From Megachile rotundata (lineage: Eukaryota > Arthropoda > Insecta > Hymenoptera > Megachilidae): 64,000 bases of DNA. The notes under the pieces are model-generated. The model was not told where the DNA came from. It made no database searches and was given only the letters and a program-made list of their open reading frames with translations. The stretch lies in contig NC_134993.1 of NCBI RefSeq assembly GCF_050947335.1, positions 12,338,001-12,402,000 on the forward strand, read 5' to 3'. Both the position numbers and the translations under genes were made by a program. Below, one piece after another: positions 12,801 through 27,800 of this stretch; position 1 is the first letter of the stretch, and each line of letters opens with the position of its first letter.

Positions 12801-15800
12801 TAACAATTAATTTAAACAAAAAAATACATTTGCAAAATTATATTTGGAAAATGTGTTCCATTCATAACACAAAATTATCACTAATTAATTAATTATAATA
12901 AATTCTCTGTACACCTGCAAATAATATTTATTTAAAATAGTTTCCATAATTAAAATATCCTAACACTTTGATCAAGTCCACCAATTAAAAAAATAATAAA
13001 CTGAAGCTAAACTATTAAACTTTCTGACCCATCTTAATAGAATTATAACCCAGCTAATTTATCGATAACCGAACTTTCGCGATTGGTTGAACGCAACGAG
13101 TGACCCAATTACAGTCATTTTTTCGATGGTCGATATATCGAGACTGTTCTATTTTGATCGTGCTTTATCTCCTAGTTAATTGATACATCGTATGCTAATT
13201 TAATAACCACGCAATTAAAATTAAGTACAAATAGTGTCTCACTTATCATTATTTCATTTCAAACTTCATAACTGATATCCTTCGTGAAATATCGATTACT
13301 GTTCGATTTGTAGTTGTCAGACAACTATTTGTAAAATTTAAGAATTTCAATTGGTCGAAAAGTGAAATTTTTTGTTATCAAATTTCCCTAGTTAGAAAAT
13401 TTACCGAGTAACAAATTCTCGATTTCTTAAATTTTCAAAATTCAAAATTCTTCAGATTTCAAATTCTCCAAATGCCAAATTCCCTAGATTCCAAATTCAC
13501 CGAATACCAAATTCCCTAGATTCCAAATTCTCCAGATGCCAAATTCCCTAGATTCCCAAGTTCCCAAATTTCAAATTCCCCAGATTCCAAATTCCTCAAA
13601 TCCCAATTTCCCCAAACCCCAAATTCTCCAAATCTCAATTTCCCCAAATCCCAAATTCCCCAAATCTCAAATTCCCCAAATCCCAAATTCTCCAAATCCC
13701 AATTTCCCCAAATCTCAATTTTCCCAAATCCCAAATTCCCCAAATCTCAATTTCCCCAAATCCCAATTTCCCCAAATCCCAAATTCCCCAAATCCCAAAT
13801 TCCCCAAATCCCAAATTCCCCAAATCCCAAATTCTCCAAATCCCAATTTCCCCAAATCTCATTTTTCCCAAATCCCAAATTCCCCAAATCTCAATTTCCC
13901 CAAATCTCAAATTCCCCAAATCCCAATTTCCCCAAATCCCAAATTCCCCAAATCCCAATTTCCCCAAATCCCAAATTCCCCAACTCCCAAATTCCCCAAC
14001 TCCCAAATTCCCCAAATCTCAAATTCCCCAAATTCCAATTCCCCAAATCTCAATTTCCCTAAATCCCAAATTCCCCAAATCCCAATTTCTCCAAATCCCA
14101 ACTTCCCCAAATCCCAAATTCCCCAAATCCCAAATTCCCCAAATCCCAATTTCCCCAAATCCCAATTTCCCCAAATCCCAACTTCCCCAAATCCCAAATT
14201 CCCCAAATCCCAACTTCCCCAAATCCCAAATTCCCCAACTCCCAACTTCCCCAAATCCCAACTTCCCCAAATACCATCTTCCCCAAATTCCCTCCTACCT
14301 CTCGCAAATCACACAGAAAATACGTAACAAAGAGTAATTTCTCAAACGAATAATTTAACGTACCAGAACTCCGACGAATTTCCACGAGTAAAGAAGAGTA
14401 CAGAACACGGATTAGAGTGTATTATATTAGGAGGTTTTAACACGGTGAACAGTCCTGTTTGAGCCACTTGAACGAACTGAAACGGGTGCGTTTCGAGTGC
14501 AGCGAGAAGGGTCTCTCTTGCGGTGATCGTTCAATCAAGCCTCAATTGCCGGTAACCCTTTAACTTAATCCTTGAGAGTGACCAACGGTAGAGAGAGGCC
14601 ACTTGAACAGCTGGATCTTCATTTTCTCCATGCAGAATCGTTTCGGGGAACGAATCGATTACTTGATAATTGAAAATGAGTCAAATGAAAATTACACGCA
14701 CGTGTAACTCAATTACGAGGAGTCGTAAGTTATTCTTTAAAAGAAAAATGTTGGAACCTAGGAGAAATCTTCTAATAGAAAGTTTTGTAACGAAAATGGA
14801 ATTTGGAAGAAAACTTCCTGAGAGAAATACAAAAATGTAAACTTGCAGAAACTACGTTTCTCTAAATTGCAACGAATTTGTAGGAGGAAAAGTATACTGG
14901 AGTCGGGGTCGATAGAAGCCCGAAGAATTCGCTCCACCGTGGTTATCGGGGTTGCCCATATCCGTCGCGTCAACCCCCTCGACTACAAGAAAGGCACGTT
15001 CTATCGATCGTTGTGAAAGACGCAAAAAAGAGGCTGAATCGTTGGGACGCAATACAGAAACGTCAATCTTGAAGCTCGAGAATAGACGGATTTTGTGATC
15101 GAAAGAGCGCTCGAGATTGCGTCACTCCCGAGGGATGTTTAATTTTAGCGTTCCTTGGCGGATGGAACAAACAGGAAAACGAAATGGAGAAGCTATAAAT
15201 CTACGCCTTGTGTTTGTTCTACCAAGTGCTCCTTCTACAGGAAAAATTCAAAGTATTAGGACCTTGCAACATGTCCTATGGACCATATGTACTGCAGACA
15301 AACCAGGAGCTGGCGCATAGGAGGCGGAGCCAGGAGAACCATGGCCCCGATTGGTCAGAATAGATAAATGGCCTTACACGTATTTTCGGTATTGGTTCCG
15401 TCGCTAAAAATTCATACAGAACATGTCATTTAAGATGTTACGTTCTGTCAGAGATGCCAACACATCTAAATGAAGACCGTCGATCTTTCAACGTGTTAGA
15501 CCTTGCTACATGTCCTGTGGACCATACTGCAGTCGAACCAGAGCCGGCGTAGGCTGACCCAGTAGGACTATCCCAATTGGTCAGAATAGAAAAATGGCGT
15601 CACACGTATTTTCGCCGGTATTGCTCGCGCACAATTGAGTGAAAGAACAAGGACAGGCAAACGTTTCGAGTAGTCACTATGGAACGTCACATGGGACTGT
15701 TCTACGGTGGGCGTCCCTTAAACCTGGCTCCACGCGCCAGGAACTGGGTTGTCTACAGTACATACCGTAGTCGAGCCAGGAATTGGCGCGCGGTGGCTGA

Positions 15801-18800
15801 CGCAGGTTTGGAAGGACCAATTGGTCAGAAGAGAAATACCTCACACTTTCGGTATTGGAAATTAGGCGAAAATGACAGGCAAATAGTACGAATTACTTCT
15901 GTATATAATTATTCTTATAAAGACATTACTTCTGTAATGATTACTTCTGTAATTATTATTCTATTACCTTTTTCTAGCAATTCAATAAAATCGTACGATA
16001 ATAAATCAAATTATGTGCCATTACATCTTAATACATTCGTTTCATTTTAATAATCGTATGTCATTTGCTTAAAATCTGAACGCTATTTGTAGCGACATTT
16101 AATGACCGATCGACCTTGAGTGAATGCAAAAAAATGTGTAGTTTTCTAAACACGAGATACTTGTATACGTAGTTGCATAAAAATCAGCAATTTAAAACTA
16201 TATCACCACTTGTTATATTGCAACGCTTTATATCACCACTTGTTATATTGCAACGCTTTATATCACCACTTGTTATATTGCAACGCTTTATATCGCCACG
16301 TGTTATATTGCAACGCTTTATATCATCATTTGTTATATTGCAACGCTTTATATCACCACGTGTTATATTGCAACGCTTTATATATCACCACTTGTTATAT
16401 TGCAACGCTTTATATCACCACTCGTTACATTGCAACGCTTTATATCACCATTTGTTATATTGCAATTTTCAAGTTTTTTTAAGATTGCAAGGTTATCAAA
16501 TTCTAATATTTCAAAGGTCCAAATTTCCAAAATTCAAGAATCAAAAATTTCAAAATTCAAAAGGTTTCAAAATCTCAAAATTCCAAAACTCAAAATCCCC
16601 AAATACCCAAATCCCAAAATCTCAAAATTCCAAAACTCAAAATCCCCAAATACCCAAATCCCAAAATCTCAAAATTCCAAAACCACAAATTTCCAAAATC
16701 CCAAAACCACCTACTATATCAAGGAATAAGTATCCTCTCGTTATATTGCCATAAACCGTTCGCCGCACTCTGCATCCCCAAATTATCCACAACATCAATC
16801 ATTTTGATTCTCTGAAGCCCACAACATCAACAAGCACCGTATCGATCCGCCCCAGCTCAGACGCATCTACCGAGTCAAATTTATAAATTCGAAGAAGACC
16901 TATTATTACTTAACTCGCGTTTAATAACCCAGTATACATCCCTCGTATAAATAACTGTGCTTGTTAATTCAACGTCTGTACTTTGAACGGTAACGATTCC
17001 GTTATTTCCGCAGAAAGAGATGTTCCAGTAACTGGAAGACAGTAGTCGAAGAAATCGAGGTCCCTGGATCCAGATGCGGATCGAAAATCGACCACTTCCC
17101 ATGTGAGACGTTGCATCGGTCACGTAAACGTGTTTGAAGAAAGAGATCGATGAGTAGAAAGCAAAGAATGCAAGGTCGACCATGTTTGCAAAAGGAAATT
17201 CATGAAAATCATCAATGGTATAGGGAAACAATGTTTGAACTTCTATTTTGTTCGTAGAGAATCTTGAAAACAATGTTCTGTAGAGATATTTGGTTATAAA
17301 TGTCACTGAATGTAATTCATAGGGAATTCGGATGAAATTACAATGTAATTCTTGTGTTATTAACATCTTGTTACTTGTTAGTTTCTTTTTTGAGGTACTA
17401 GTGAATTGTTGGTTACAATAGTATCATTTATCATTTGTAATTATGCTTACTGTCAGAGAATGTGGATTGTTTTCAGAAATAATTTTAGTAGAAAAAATTG
17501 TATGTATATATTTATTAACAGCTAGGTTAATAAATTAAATATCTGTCATATGTATAAAATTGTTCAATTTAATTTATTAAATAAATTCAAGTTTGACTAG
17601 CATAATTTAATTTATTAAATAAATTTAAGTTTGACTAATATAATTTAATTTATTAAATAAATTCAAATATTACAAGTATAATTTAATTTATCAAAAAAAT
17701 TCAAATATTAACTAGTATAATTTAATTTATTAAATAAATTCAAGTTTGACTAACATAATTTAATTTATTAAATAAATTCAAATATTACAAGTATAATTTA
17801 ATTTATCAAAAAAATTCAAATATTAACTAGTATAATTTAATTTATTAAATATATTCAAGTTTGACTAACATAATTTAATTTATTAAATATATTCAAATAT
17901 TACAAATATAATTTAATTTATCAAATAAATTCAAATATTAACTAGTATAATTTAATTTATTAAATAAATTCAAGTTTAGCTACTAATATAAATAATGTTC
18001 ACAATTGTAAATAATTTTCATCCCCAAAAAATTAAACACTATTAAACAATTTCCACAAATATAAAATCACCTAACCTAACCTTCACATCCTAAAAAACAC
18101 ACCAGTCACATATAAAATACATATACACAACCCCCACAAAAAATCCCTAGCAAACACCAAACACAGTGTACACCATAACTCACATGTTCCCTATATGGCC
18201 GCAAAAAGAGCAACAAAATCTCTCTAGAAACGTAATTCGAACCAATTATATTAAGCACGCGTCAATAATGTATCACGAATGAGACTCGTGGCAGTAACCA
18301 GAAGGCAAGGGGTCAATATGTACCAGAGGAACCCCTCCGTTTTTCCTGATCTATTCTAGAAATAGTACATTCTTTTTCTATAAACACGTGCTCAGTGACG
18401 CAACGATGTTTAAAAGAAATACAGTTTGTTTCGAACGAGTGTACACGATTCCTCGTGACAGACTTGATTATATATCTTGCATGCCGCATAAATAATTTGA
18501 TTAATATGACCGTTTCATAGATGGCCTCTGACGTATTGTAAAGCAATATCAAGTTTGTCGTCTCAAATATTTATCGCCTTTTTTCTTGTTATTTTAAAAT
18601 GACTGTCACGTATTTTTTTTCGTCGCATGTTTGCTTGAATGAGGACTGGACTGTTTACATGGTTACATAATTATTTAAAATTATTAATTAGTGTGTCTAC
18701 ATGATTGGATAATTATAAATTATTGTAAACTTATTTAACCATAAATAAGTATATAATTATGTAGACTCGATCTTGATGAACAGAATTATTATAATAATTA

Positions 18801-21800
18801 TAGAGATATTTGTGTTGATAAATAAAAATTGATGACAAAATTCAAGCCATCTGAACTGTTATCAAATTTTCCTCATATATTATACATGTACAATTTCCCG
18901 CTTGTCATTTATTTAAGTACAGTAATATATTTCTTATACCTTGAGAAAAATGTGAAATATATTTTACCGAATAAAATTGGTAAAAAAATTGAATCGAAGC
19001 GAGCACTCACTTATCAGGCTCCTGAAGGTATCGGTGAATATTCGTATCATGATGAATAATCGGCAAGAAGCTTCTGGTTGGTCCTCCGTGGACACCGAAA
19101 ACCCGACGTTTGTTGCCGTACACGCGTTATGTCAGCTCCTGCACGCCACCATAACGCGTTCCTGCACGACACTTGTTTTAAACGAACAGCTCCTGCTTCC
19201 TCCACGAACTATACTACTACTATATCATCAGTGGGCTCGCGTGAAAACCGTTCGCTAAAGTCTCTCCCCAAAGCTCTCTTTCTTTGTCTCTCCCCGTCTT
19301 TCCGCTTGCGAAAAGCTTCGCCACACGAGACTCGCGTTGCCCGCTTTCTTATGAAATTTACTTCACTCTTTGATCTCTTTGATGACACATTACTGGAATT
19401 GCGATTTTAGCAGATTCCGTTAACATCAAAGGGAATCTCGAACGGATGAATTACTAGTTCGGGTTTATCTGGAATTGCAAGGTTTTTTAAGAATAATTTT
19501 GTTGGAGGATAATTAGTTTATTGGGATTGATAGGATTTGCGAAAGGATTACCTGAGTCACTGCACACTAATTTCAGTTTCATCTTTAGGACTTTTTATAA
19601 CTTAATCTTCTAAACAATATTTGCTGGAACACATTGACATTTTTCATAGGCTATCCGTCTTCTTAATATCACTGACTTCTAAAAGATTTGTTAGTACTTT
19701 CAATTTTTAATACTTTCAATTTTGAGTATTATTCATCTCTTCAAAATTGCGAATTTATTTCGATGTCCGTTTGAAGTTTTAAATCTTCGAGAGTTTAGCG
19801 CCAAAATATTCCAAACCAAGATGGCGGAAACGTTCGCGCCAAAATACCTTCTAATTCCTAAAATGTTGTTCCGCTCCTCAAAACTGTGAATTTGTCAATA
19901 AATTCACGTGCAATGACCCCTTAAGTCACAGCATGCTATTTATTTTCTTACACCTTGAAGTTTTTTCGAAAAATCCACATCTAAGGACCTCCTAACCTCC
20001 TAATATAATCTACTGCAAAATTATAAACCTGTTAAATAAAGGTTCAACGAACTCAATCTACGAATTCAGATAAAATAAGAGATAAACTTACAATCTTAAT
20101 AGACATCCAAAGAATCAGCAAATAATTATGTAAGTGTAAGTGAACCTGTTAATCTGTCCATCGAACGAAATTCTGTTGGAAGACCTTGCAGTCAGAAGCA
20201 ACACAGTTAATCCTTTCGCTATCCCGCCATAAATCAATCGCATGAACCTGATAGATTACCTATCATCCCTGAGCAAAGTTCCAGTGGCGGCTACACGTTT
20301 GGTAATATGCAATTAACGCTCGACAACGAACCGGTTAAATTGCGTTAAACTCGGGGGAAACCGATAAGCGAGTGGAATGTTTGAAACTCGTGGTCGACAA
20401 TCAAGAATCGATTTCGCGTCAATCGCGCCAAGTTTCAGCCACTGTTGCTGCTAACTTCGACAGCTTCTTAGCACTTAATTCTGTTGCACGAACGAAGCAC
20501 ATGCTTCAAGTCTCTGAACCGCGAAGCACGTTTGATTTCCAGACCGGTTCACAATTGACGACAAGCGGAACACACCGTTTTACGCGAAGAAATACGAATC
20601 GGTTCGACGACGGACGTGCGCGGCCGGAAACTCGAGAACGCGTGACGTCACGAAGGAAAGATGGCTGACGTTTTCGGACGAGGTCCGCGGTAAAAATGCC
20701 TCGTGCAACGCCGACGGAGCAGAAATGACAAACTGAGCGAAATCCCCGCTATTTCATCGGCTTTATTATCGCTGGTAAGCGCGTGGCGTGATGAGACGCC
20801 TCCATTCGTACACGAACCACGACGCCCTTCGACCCCGAGCCCGTAAAAAATAAACGGACGACTCAATCGGAAAGAAAAGAGCAAAGAGATCTCTGAGCCT
20901 CCGTTATCTCTTATCGCGTGTCTTCGGTGCATCTCTTTGTACAAATCGCACGCGCTGTCGATTCAATGCCCCGGACAGCTGCTACTGCACAGTGTATCGC
21001 CGATCGGCTCGGACAGCGATAAATTGAAAGATTGGAACGGCTGCGCTGGACAGCTTGCTGGACTTTTCCAGGAAAAATTGTGGTGAAAGGAAGTATCAGT
21101 AAGTACGGATTTTTTAATTTAAGAATATAGGAATTTGAAAATTTAGGGATTTGGGAACTAAAGGATTTGGAGATCTAGGGATTTTTTGGTTTAGGTATTT
21201 AGGGATTTAAGAATTTGGGAGGTGAGGGATTTGGAGATCTAGGGATTTCTAGGTTTAGGTATTTGGGGATGTGAAGATCTAGGGGTTTTTAGGTGTAGGT
21301 ATTATTAGGGATTTGAAGATCTAGGGATTTCTAAGTTTAGGTATTTAGGGATTTGGAGATCTAGGTATTTTTAGGTTTAGGTATTATTAGGGATTTGGAG
21401 ATTTAGGGATTTTTGGGTTTAGGTATTTAGGGATTTAAGAATGTGAGAAGTGGGAGATTTGGAAATCTAGGGATTTTCAGGTTTAGAGTTTTAAGGATTT
21501 AGAGATTTAAAAATTTAAATAATTAGTACTACAAAAACTTGAAAATTAGAAAATTTAAAAATCTGAAAACTAAGAACTAAAAAATGTGAAAATTGTAGAA
21601 TTTGAAAAATTAAGGATTTTGACATTTAGGGATTTGGGAACTGAAGGATTTGCAGATCTAGGGATTTTTAGGTTTAGATATTTAGGGATTTAAGAATTTG
21701 GGAGTAAGGAATTTGGAAATCTAGGGATTTTCTAAACCAAAATTAAAAAATTTGAAAATAGGAAAATTTAAAAATCTGAAAAGTCAAAACTAAAAATTGT

Positions 21801-24800
21801 GAAAATTTAAAAATACAGAAATTAGCATGCTGACCCCGTGCACCTTTCCCAGTAAGAAACCAAAGAAAAATCTCCTTAGATTTCCAGCTCCCTGAAATTC
21901 TTAAAATGTTTCGCAGTTCCAAATAAACTGAACCTATTGTAACGGGTGTTAAATTCGGAACAACGTTCTCGTTGTCTCGTTACAATTCTACCGTTACTTA
22001 TTACAATTTTCTCAGAATATATTAGTCGTGTCGACGTTGTCCTTGTTGCGCGATAAGTATATTGCGTCAACGAAAAACGATGATGGAACAAAGAAAGAGA
22101 CAAAGAAACGCAAAGAAAAGAGGAAAGAGAGATGACCTTGTGCATGCGGAATAATGTCCGCCATTTTTAGGATACTTCCGGTAATCTGATAACGAAATTA
22201 TGCTCTGGTAATTACAAACATGTTTCTTGAATTCGCAATTAAATTTGTAATTCGTATAAATTCGCGTCAATTTGTAATTTGTATTATTTGTAATTTGCAA
22301 TTCGAATCTAATTTATAATTTGCAATTCAGTAATTTGCAAAACTTATTAAATTCATCAAGTACCAATCAAATTTAATTTCCATCTCTACAGTTTATTAAA
22401 TATCGGATCAGTTAAATTTATAATTTGCAATCTGTCACCTGTCAAATTTCCAATTTAGCGTGTACTTCCAATAATCGTTCGATAAATAAAAAGCACCCTG
22501 TACATAAACAACGGTACACGTTTTTCTCCGACTCCCGTTGTGCAGTCCTCTCTCTATCACCTTGTGCCCGTAAACGCACGCGTTGCCCACTGTGCAGTTC
22601 CCTTCAAATCCAAACATCATAACCCCTTCAAAAACTCTCCAATACCTGTCATCGACGTTCCGATCGTTTTCCCTCCACGTGATTCACTTTTCTCAAATTT
22701 GAATTTCACAGTTCCTAAACAAACGTCCCAGACATAGAATTTCCGAAGCACGATTCAGGTTAGGTTTCGAAATGAAAATTCGCCTTAGCTGCGTTTATAT
22801 AAGCGTTGTTATTGTCGGCAGGTAAATAGACACCAGCGGATCAAATTCGTGTCGTTGAGGATACTCTTCGAAGCAGGCTGACCAACTCCATCGAAGCAAA
22901 AAGTTCAGCTGGCTGATTCACCGAAAGACGACATCAGCGTTCCAGGCGGATTTATTCAGGATCCAGGTGCGACCCGGGAACGAGCTGTGCACTTTGAGAA
23001 CGCGGCTTTATACCTTGGTTCGTGGTCGCGAGACACTGTCCGTCGGGATACGCGACGGGTAACAGGATTCCAGGTTCGTCTCCCTAGGAACCGGGCGTCT
23101 GTTCCTCTTCTCCTCACGATATCGCGCGTGCGTCGTGGAGCGTAATCGCGAGGCGTGCGTACGTAAACGTGAAAGACGGTGACACGAGCTCTCCATTGAT
23201 AAAAAGCTGAGGCGATAAGACGGCAACAGTCGCGTGTGGTCCAACTATCAGAAACTCCGACGACGACTGGAACCTTCCCTACCTTTCGCTCGACAGCGCT
23301 CCCGGGGAAGTGGTGAGGGCACGGAGCGACGAGGACGGAGATAGTTTGATCGCTGGTGGGGGATAAAGAGGGGAGAACGACCTCTCCCACCTAAAAACCC
23401 GTAGCCCCACTCCCACACGAATTCTGCTCGAGATGAAAACAAGTTGTCCCCTTTCGAGAGGATCGTTGGACATATGCTTTCCTTTTCTGGGTATTTTTTC
23501 CTGTTGTTCCTTTAATAAGTTTCGATAGCACAATGGTGCTCTGATGTCTGAGAACGACCTTGTAATTCATGTTGGGTTTTTTGGAAATTTCTTTCTGATT
23601 AAGTTGGGAAATTTTACGTTGATGTTTGGGACTGTGAAGATTGAATTTTTAAATTCCCCAAATTTCCAAGTCCATAAATTCCTAAATCCCTAAATTATTA
23701 AATCAAGAAATCTTTGAAGTCCTAAATCCCCAAATTCCTAAATTTTCTTTTGCAAATTTCCCATCTAAAATTCTCTAGATTCCCCAAATATCCCTTGGAT
23801 GGATATAAGCTAGGTAATTCCCTAGATTCCCCAAATTTCCAGGTCTACAAATTCCTAAATTACCAAATCAACAAATCCTTGAAACCCTAAATCTCCAAAT
23901 TCCTAAATTTTCTTTTGCAAATTTCCCATCTAAAATTCCTTAGATTCCCCAAATATCCCTTGGGTGGATATAAGCTAGGGACTTCCCTAGATTCCCCAAA
24001 TTTTCAAGTCTATAAATTCCTAAATCCCCAAATTACAAAATCAACAATTCTTTGAACCCCCAAATCTCTAAAACCCCAAATTCCTAAATTTTCTTCTGTA
24101 AATTTCCCACCTTGCAATTCCCTAGATTCCCCAAATATCCTACGGATGTATATAAGTTGGGAATTCCCTAGATTCCCCAACTTCCACTAAATAACTCTTC
24201 ATTAATCCCATAGCTATAATCTTGACAAAGAATAATTTATAATATCGAATCTCACTTGATGTCTCATTAATATTAATTACATAAATCCCCATTTAAAATT
24301 CTGTTCATTATGAAAACATCCTCCGCATTTCAATGACATCGCCACTGGAATATCTAACGAGCTTTTCCTTGTGGGAAATATTACCTTTCTCAATTAGTCA
24401 GTGTTCCCATAATTCAAAAGATGTAAACCATTTTCCGAGAAATGAAATTGTGTAAAAACCTCTTAAACGACCCTTTAAATTCTCCGAATCCTTTGTCTGA
24501 AAAAACAAACGCAACAGCGGCGTTATTTTCCACTGACGCACATGCATACAGTTCTTTTTTCCCCGAAACTATCCGTCTCTGTTTTCGAAGTTTAACTCAG
24601 CTGGTCGAGGAACATGTGCAGCCGAACCGTTGTTTTATTCTGTCGACTCTAAAATTATCTCTGCTCGAAAGGAGATGGAAATAACGGGGTATCGGTATGG
24701 GGGGTAATCCCCACCATCTTTGTTCTCTTATTTCTCCTAACTCCCCACTATGCAAACGACCCACGTTCCTCTCGCACTATACACGATCGAAACTGCACAC

Positions 24801-27800
24801 TTATTAAATAATACCATTTGAAACACACGCACGTGCGTGGCCCGTGATGCAGGACTACAGCTGTTTCGCAGGAGGTTGCGAAAATACTGCGCGGACGACC
24901 ACTGCGCAGCTTGCGCGCCAAATTTGAATTCACTTTTGCTCTCTACGCTGATACTCCCATTTCTCGTAAACGAATAATTAATCTTAGTACTTTGATAGCT
25001 GTTATGTGTTGTTAGGTTACATTATTATTAATGTATTTTAAAATTATAACAGTGAGATCATGAACAAATATGTACTTATCTTTCTGGTACTTCTGTCATG
25101 TTGCAGTCTAAAGAAACTTGATAACAACTGAAGTGTTTGTACAACTATGTTTTCGAACTGTACTGTTGTATCTCTTTTATGTAACTTCTAAAAATTGTTA
25201 ATAACTTTTATTGCAATAAAAAGTAATATTTATATGTTGATAAATTTAAAAGTATCCAGTCGTGATATTTTCACCTGAAATAAATTACAAGGGTACACGA
25301 AACTTTTGATCGCGATATCGAAACCGGTATTGGATGCAAAAGTTGCAGAATTCTGTCACGGAAGGAAGGCGATAATCTCGCGAGTCGCCATTTTTCTCGC
25401 AGTAGGTGAAAGCTCGACGAGAAAACTTCTCGATGTTCCGCTCCAAAGAAGTTCTACTGAGCGGGTTATTATCAGGATAAATGGAGAGACGCACAAAGAG
25501 CCCGGGAGACACATTCTTCCCGGGGCTGCCCCTTTGTCCGGGGCGTGAAAAGCCACCGGAGGATTCGGGCAATTTTTTTACCGACGGCGGATCTTTTCAT
25601 TTCGCAACGCAGCTGTTGTTCCGTTTTCTTTGCTCGTTCTCATTCACGGTAACCGGCCAAATTAACGGGACTGTATCGTACGGATCGATCGATTTTCAGG
25701 ATCTTTCGATAACGCCTGCGCAGTTCGATAACAACGCACAAGACAAATATTATGTAACTTCTAGTTAGATATTGTCGCCACTTGAAACTGATAAGGTTGT
25801 TTTGTTTGATGTGCTTGATAATGGATTTGAAAGTTCTGTATTTTTAGATTGGAATGTCCTTGGGAAGTTTCGAATTTGATTTTTAATTTTTCAAATTTCG
25901 CGCCATTTTCAATTTGTCAAATTATCAAATCTAGCTAAGGTACTTAATAACAATCATAATTTTAATTAGAAACCAACACTTATGATGCTTTGAGAATTAT
26001 TCTAAAATCCAAAAATATTAATCTCTATATTTTTAAACAAATCTGTAATTTTGCAAATTTCCCGCCATTTTCAATTTGTCAAATTACTAAATCAAGCTAA
26101 GACACTTAACAACAACCACAGTTTCAATTAGAAACCAAAAATTATGATGCTCTGAGAAATATTCACAATTTTCTCTAAACTCAAAAATATTAATTTTTAT
26201 ATATTTAAACGACGCAGTAATTTTTCAAATATCCCGCCGTTTTCAATTTCTAAAATTCGCAAATGAACGTCAGGTACCTAATAACAATCATAATTTTAAT
26301 TAAAAACAAAAAATTATCTTGATTCTCTAAAAAATATTCAAAAATCGCGATATCGAATTTAAAATTCCCGCCTTGAGGGTACAAAATGGTGCCCTCCGAG
26401 GCCATCACGAAAAGATAACAACCCACTAACGCGATTGAACGAGGGCAATTAATAATTGTCTGAGTATGTCCTCAAGAAGCGATGACGACGAAAAGAATGA
26501 CTCTGAGAGACGTTAATTAATTCAACATTCCGCTTGAGTACGAAGGTTCGAGCGGAAGATCGCTTCTCATTGACCCGGGGTCGATCGTTCTATCAATCGA
26601 GTTGCACAAGATCGTACACGGATGAAAAGAGACATTTTGAATGGAAGAAAAAGAGTGTGATAAGCATAATCACTGTTGGACGGAGACCCTCGTCAGTGAA
26701 TCTTAAATGACGCTATTTTTGTAATCTCTTAACTTTTTTGTGAATGGGACTTTTTGACGTAACATATTACTGTTTACCTTGATGATAATTATGTTATTGG
26801 TATTGTTTATAGTATTATAATATTGTAATGTGTATTTTGAATTGCAATTAGTTGTTATTAGCTTGTGACATCTGTACATTTGCATATTTAATTATACTGA
26901 AGGCCACATTGTGATATAATTTTAATTAAAATTTTTTAGAACAAGATAAAGAATGTTTTAGATTCAATTTTTTTATGGAATAATGGAAGACGTATTTTGT
27001 GTTCAAATTAACTTAATGGATTATTTAATGGTATACATAGACACAGAAATTTATTAAAACAAATAATTTAAATAAAATATTCAAGTCTAATAAAAAAAAT
27101 AATACCTCACTTCAGAAATTCAATTATGACATAATATTTAAAAAAAAATATTTTTTGTTAGGTTAAATGATTTGAATAAAATATTCAACTGTAGTAAAGT
27201 AGTAATACCTCACTTCAGAAATTCAGTTACAACACAATATTCAAAAAAACGTATTCTGTTAAATTAAATAATTTATTCAAGTCCATTAAAAAGAACGATA
27301 CCCACTCAATTCAGTAGTAATATATGAAAAACTTCATGTTTCATTAAAGCAAACAATTTGACTAAAATATTCATCTCTAGTAAAAAAGATATCCATTCAA
27401 TTCACTATATTTGAAAAACTTCATATTTAAAGCAAATAATTTGAGTAAAGCCTCAAGTAAAAAATAATAATACTTCAGTTCACAACACTTAAAATTTCAT
27501 GTGTCAAAATGGTTTCACTAAAATGTCCCCCTCTAACCTAAAAGTAAAAACTGAAAATAAAAGGCAACTAATTTACCTGGTTATGTTGTTCCAAAAGAGT
27601 GTATCGAGCGGAAGTATTGATCGTCACTGTAGTAAGATTCACCATAGAGCCGATTCGCACGGTAAATTGATTTTTCCGAGGATTTTCTTCCGGAGGACAC
27701 GTGGCGTCGAGACGACTGGCGTCGTTACGTGTGCGACGCTACCGGTGTATGGTGCCTCTACGAATACTTCTCCCCAAGATTCTTTCCCTCCGTCTTTTTC

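Noticed and set aside
16881..17366. 161-codon minus-strand open frame
   Set aside because: No motif, no splice sites consistent with the surrounding gene, and codon composition follows the local base composition.
22956..23390. 144-codon minus-strand open frame in a CpG-rich island
   Set aside because: Low-complexity Arg-rich translation; several overlapping frames are open equally, as expected in GC-rich DNA with few stops.
27586..27730. Minus-strand segment starting with CPPEEN and ending at a donor-like CAG|GTAAAT, considered as a second sushi exon
   Set aside because: No acceptor gives the required phase with exon 5, the sushi cysteines are missing, and exon 5 joins exon 6 in phase without it.
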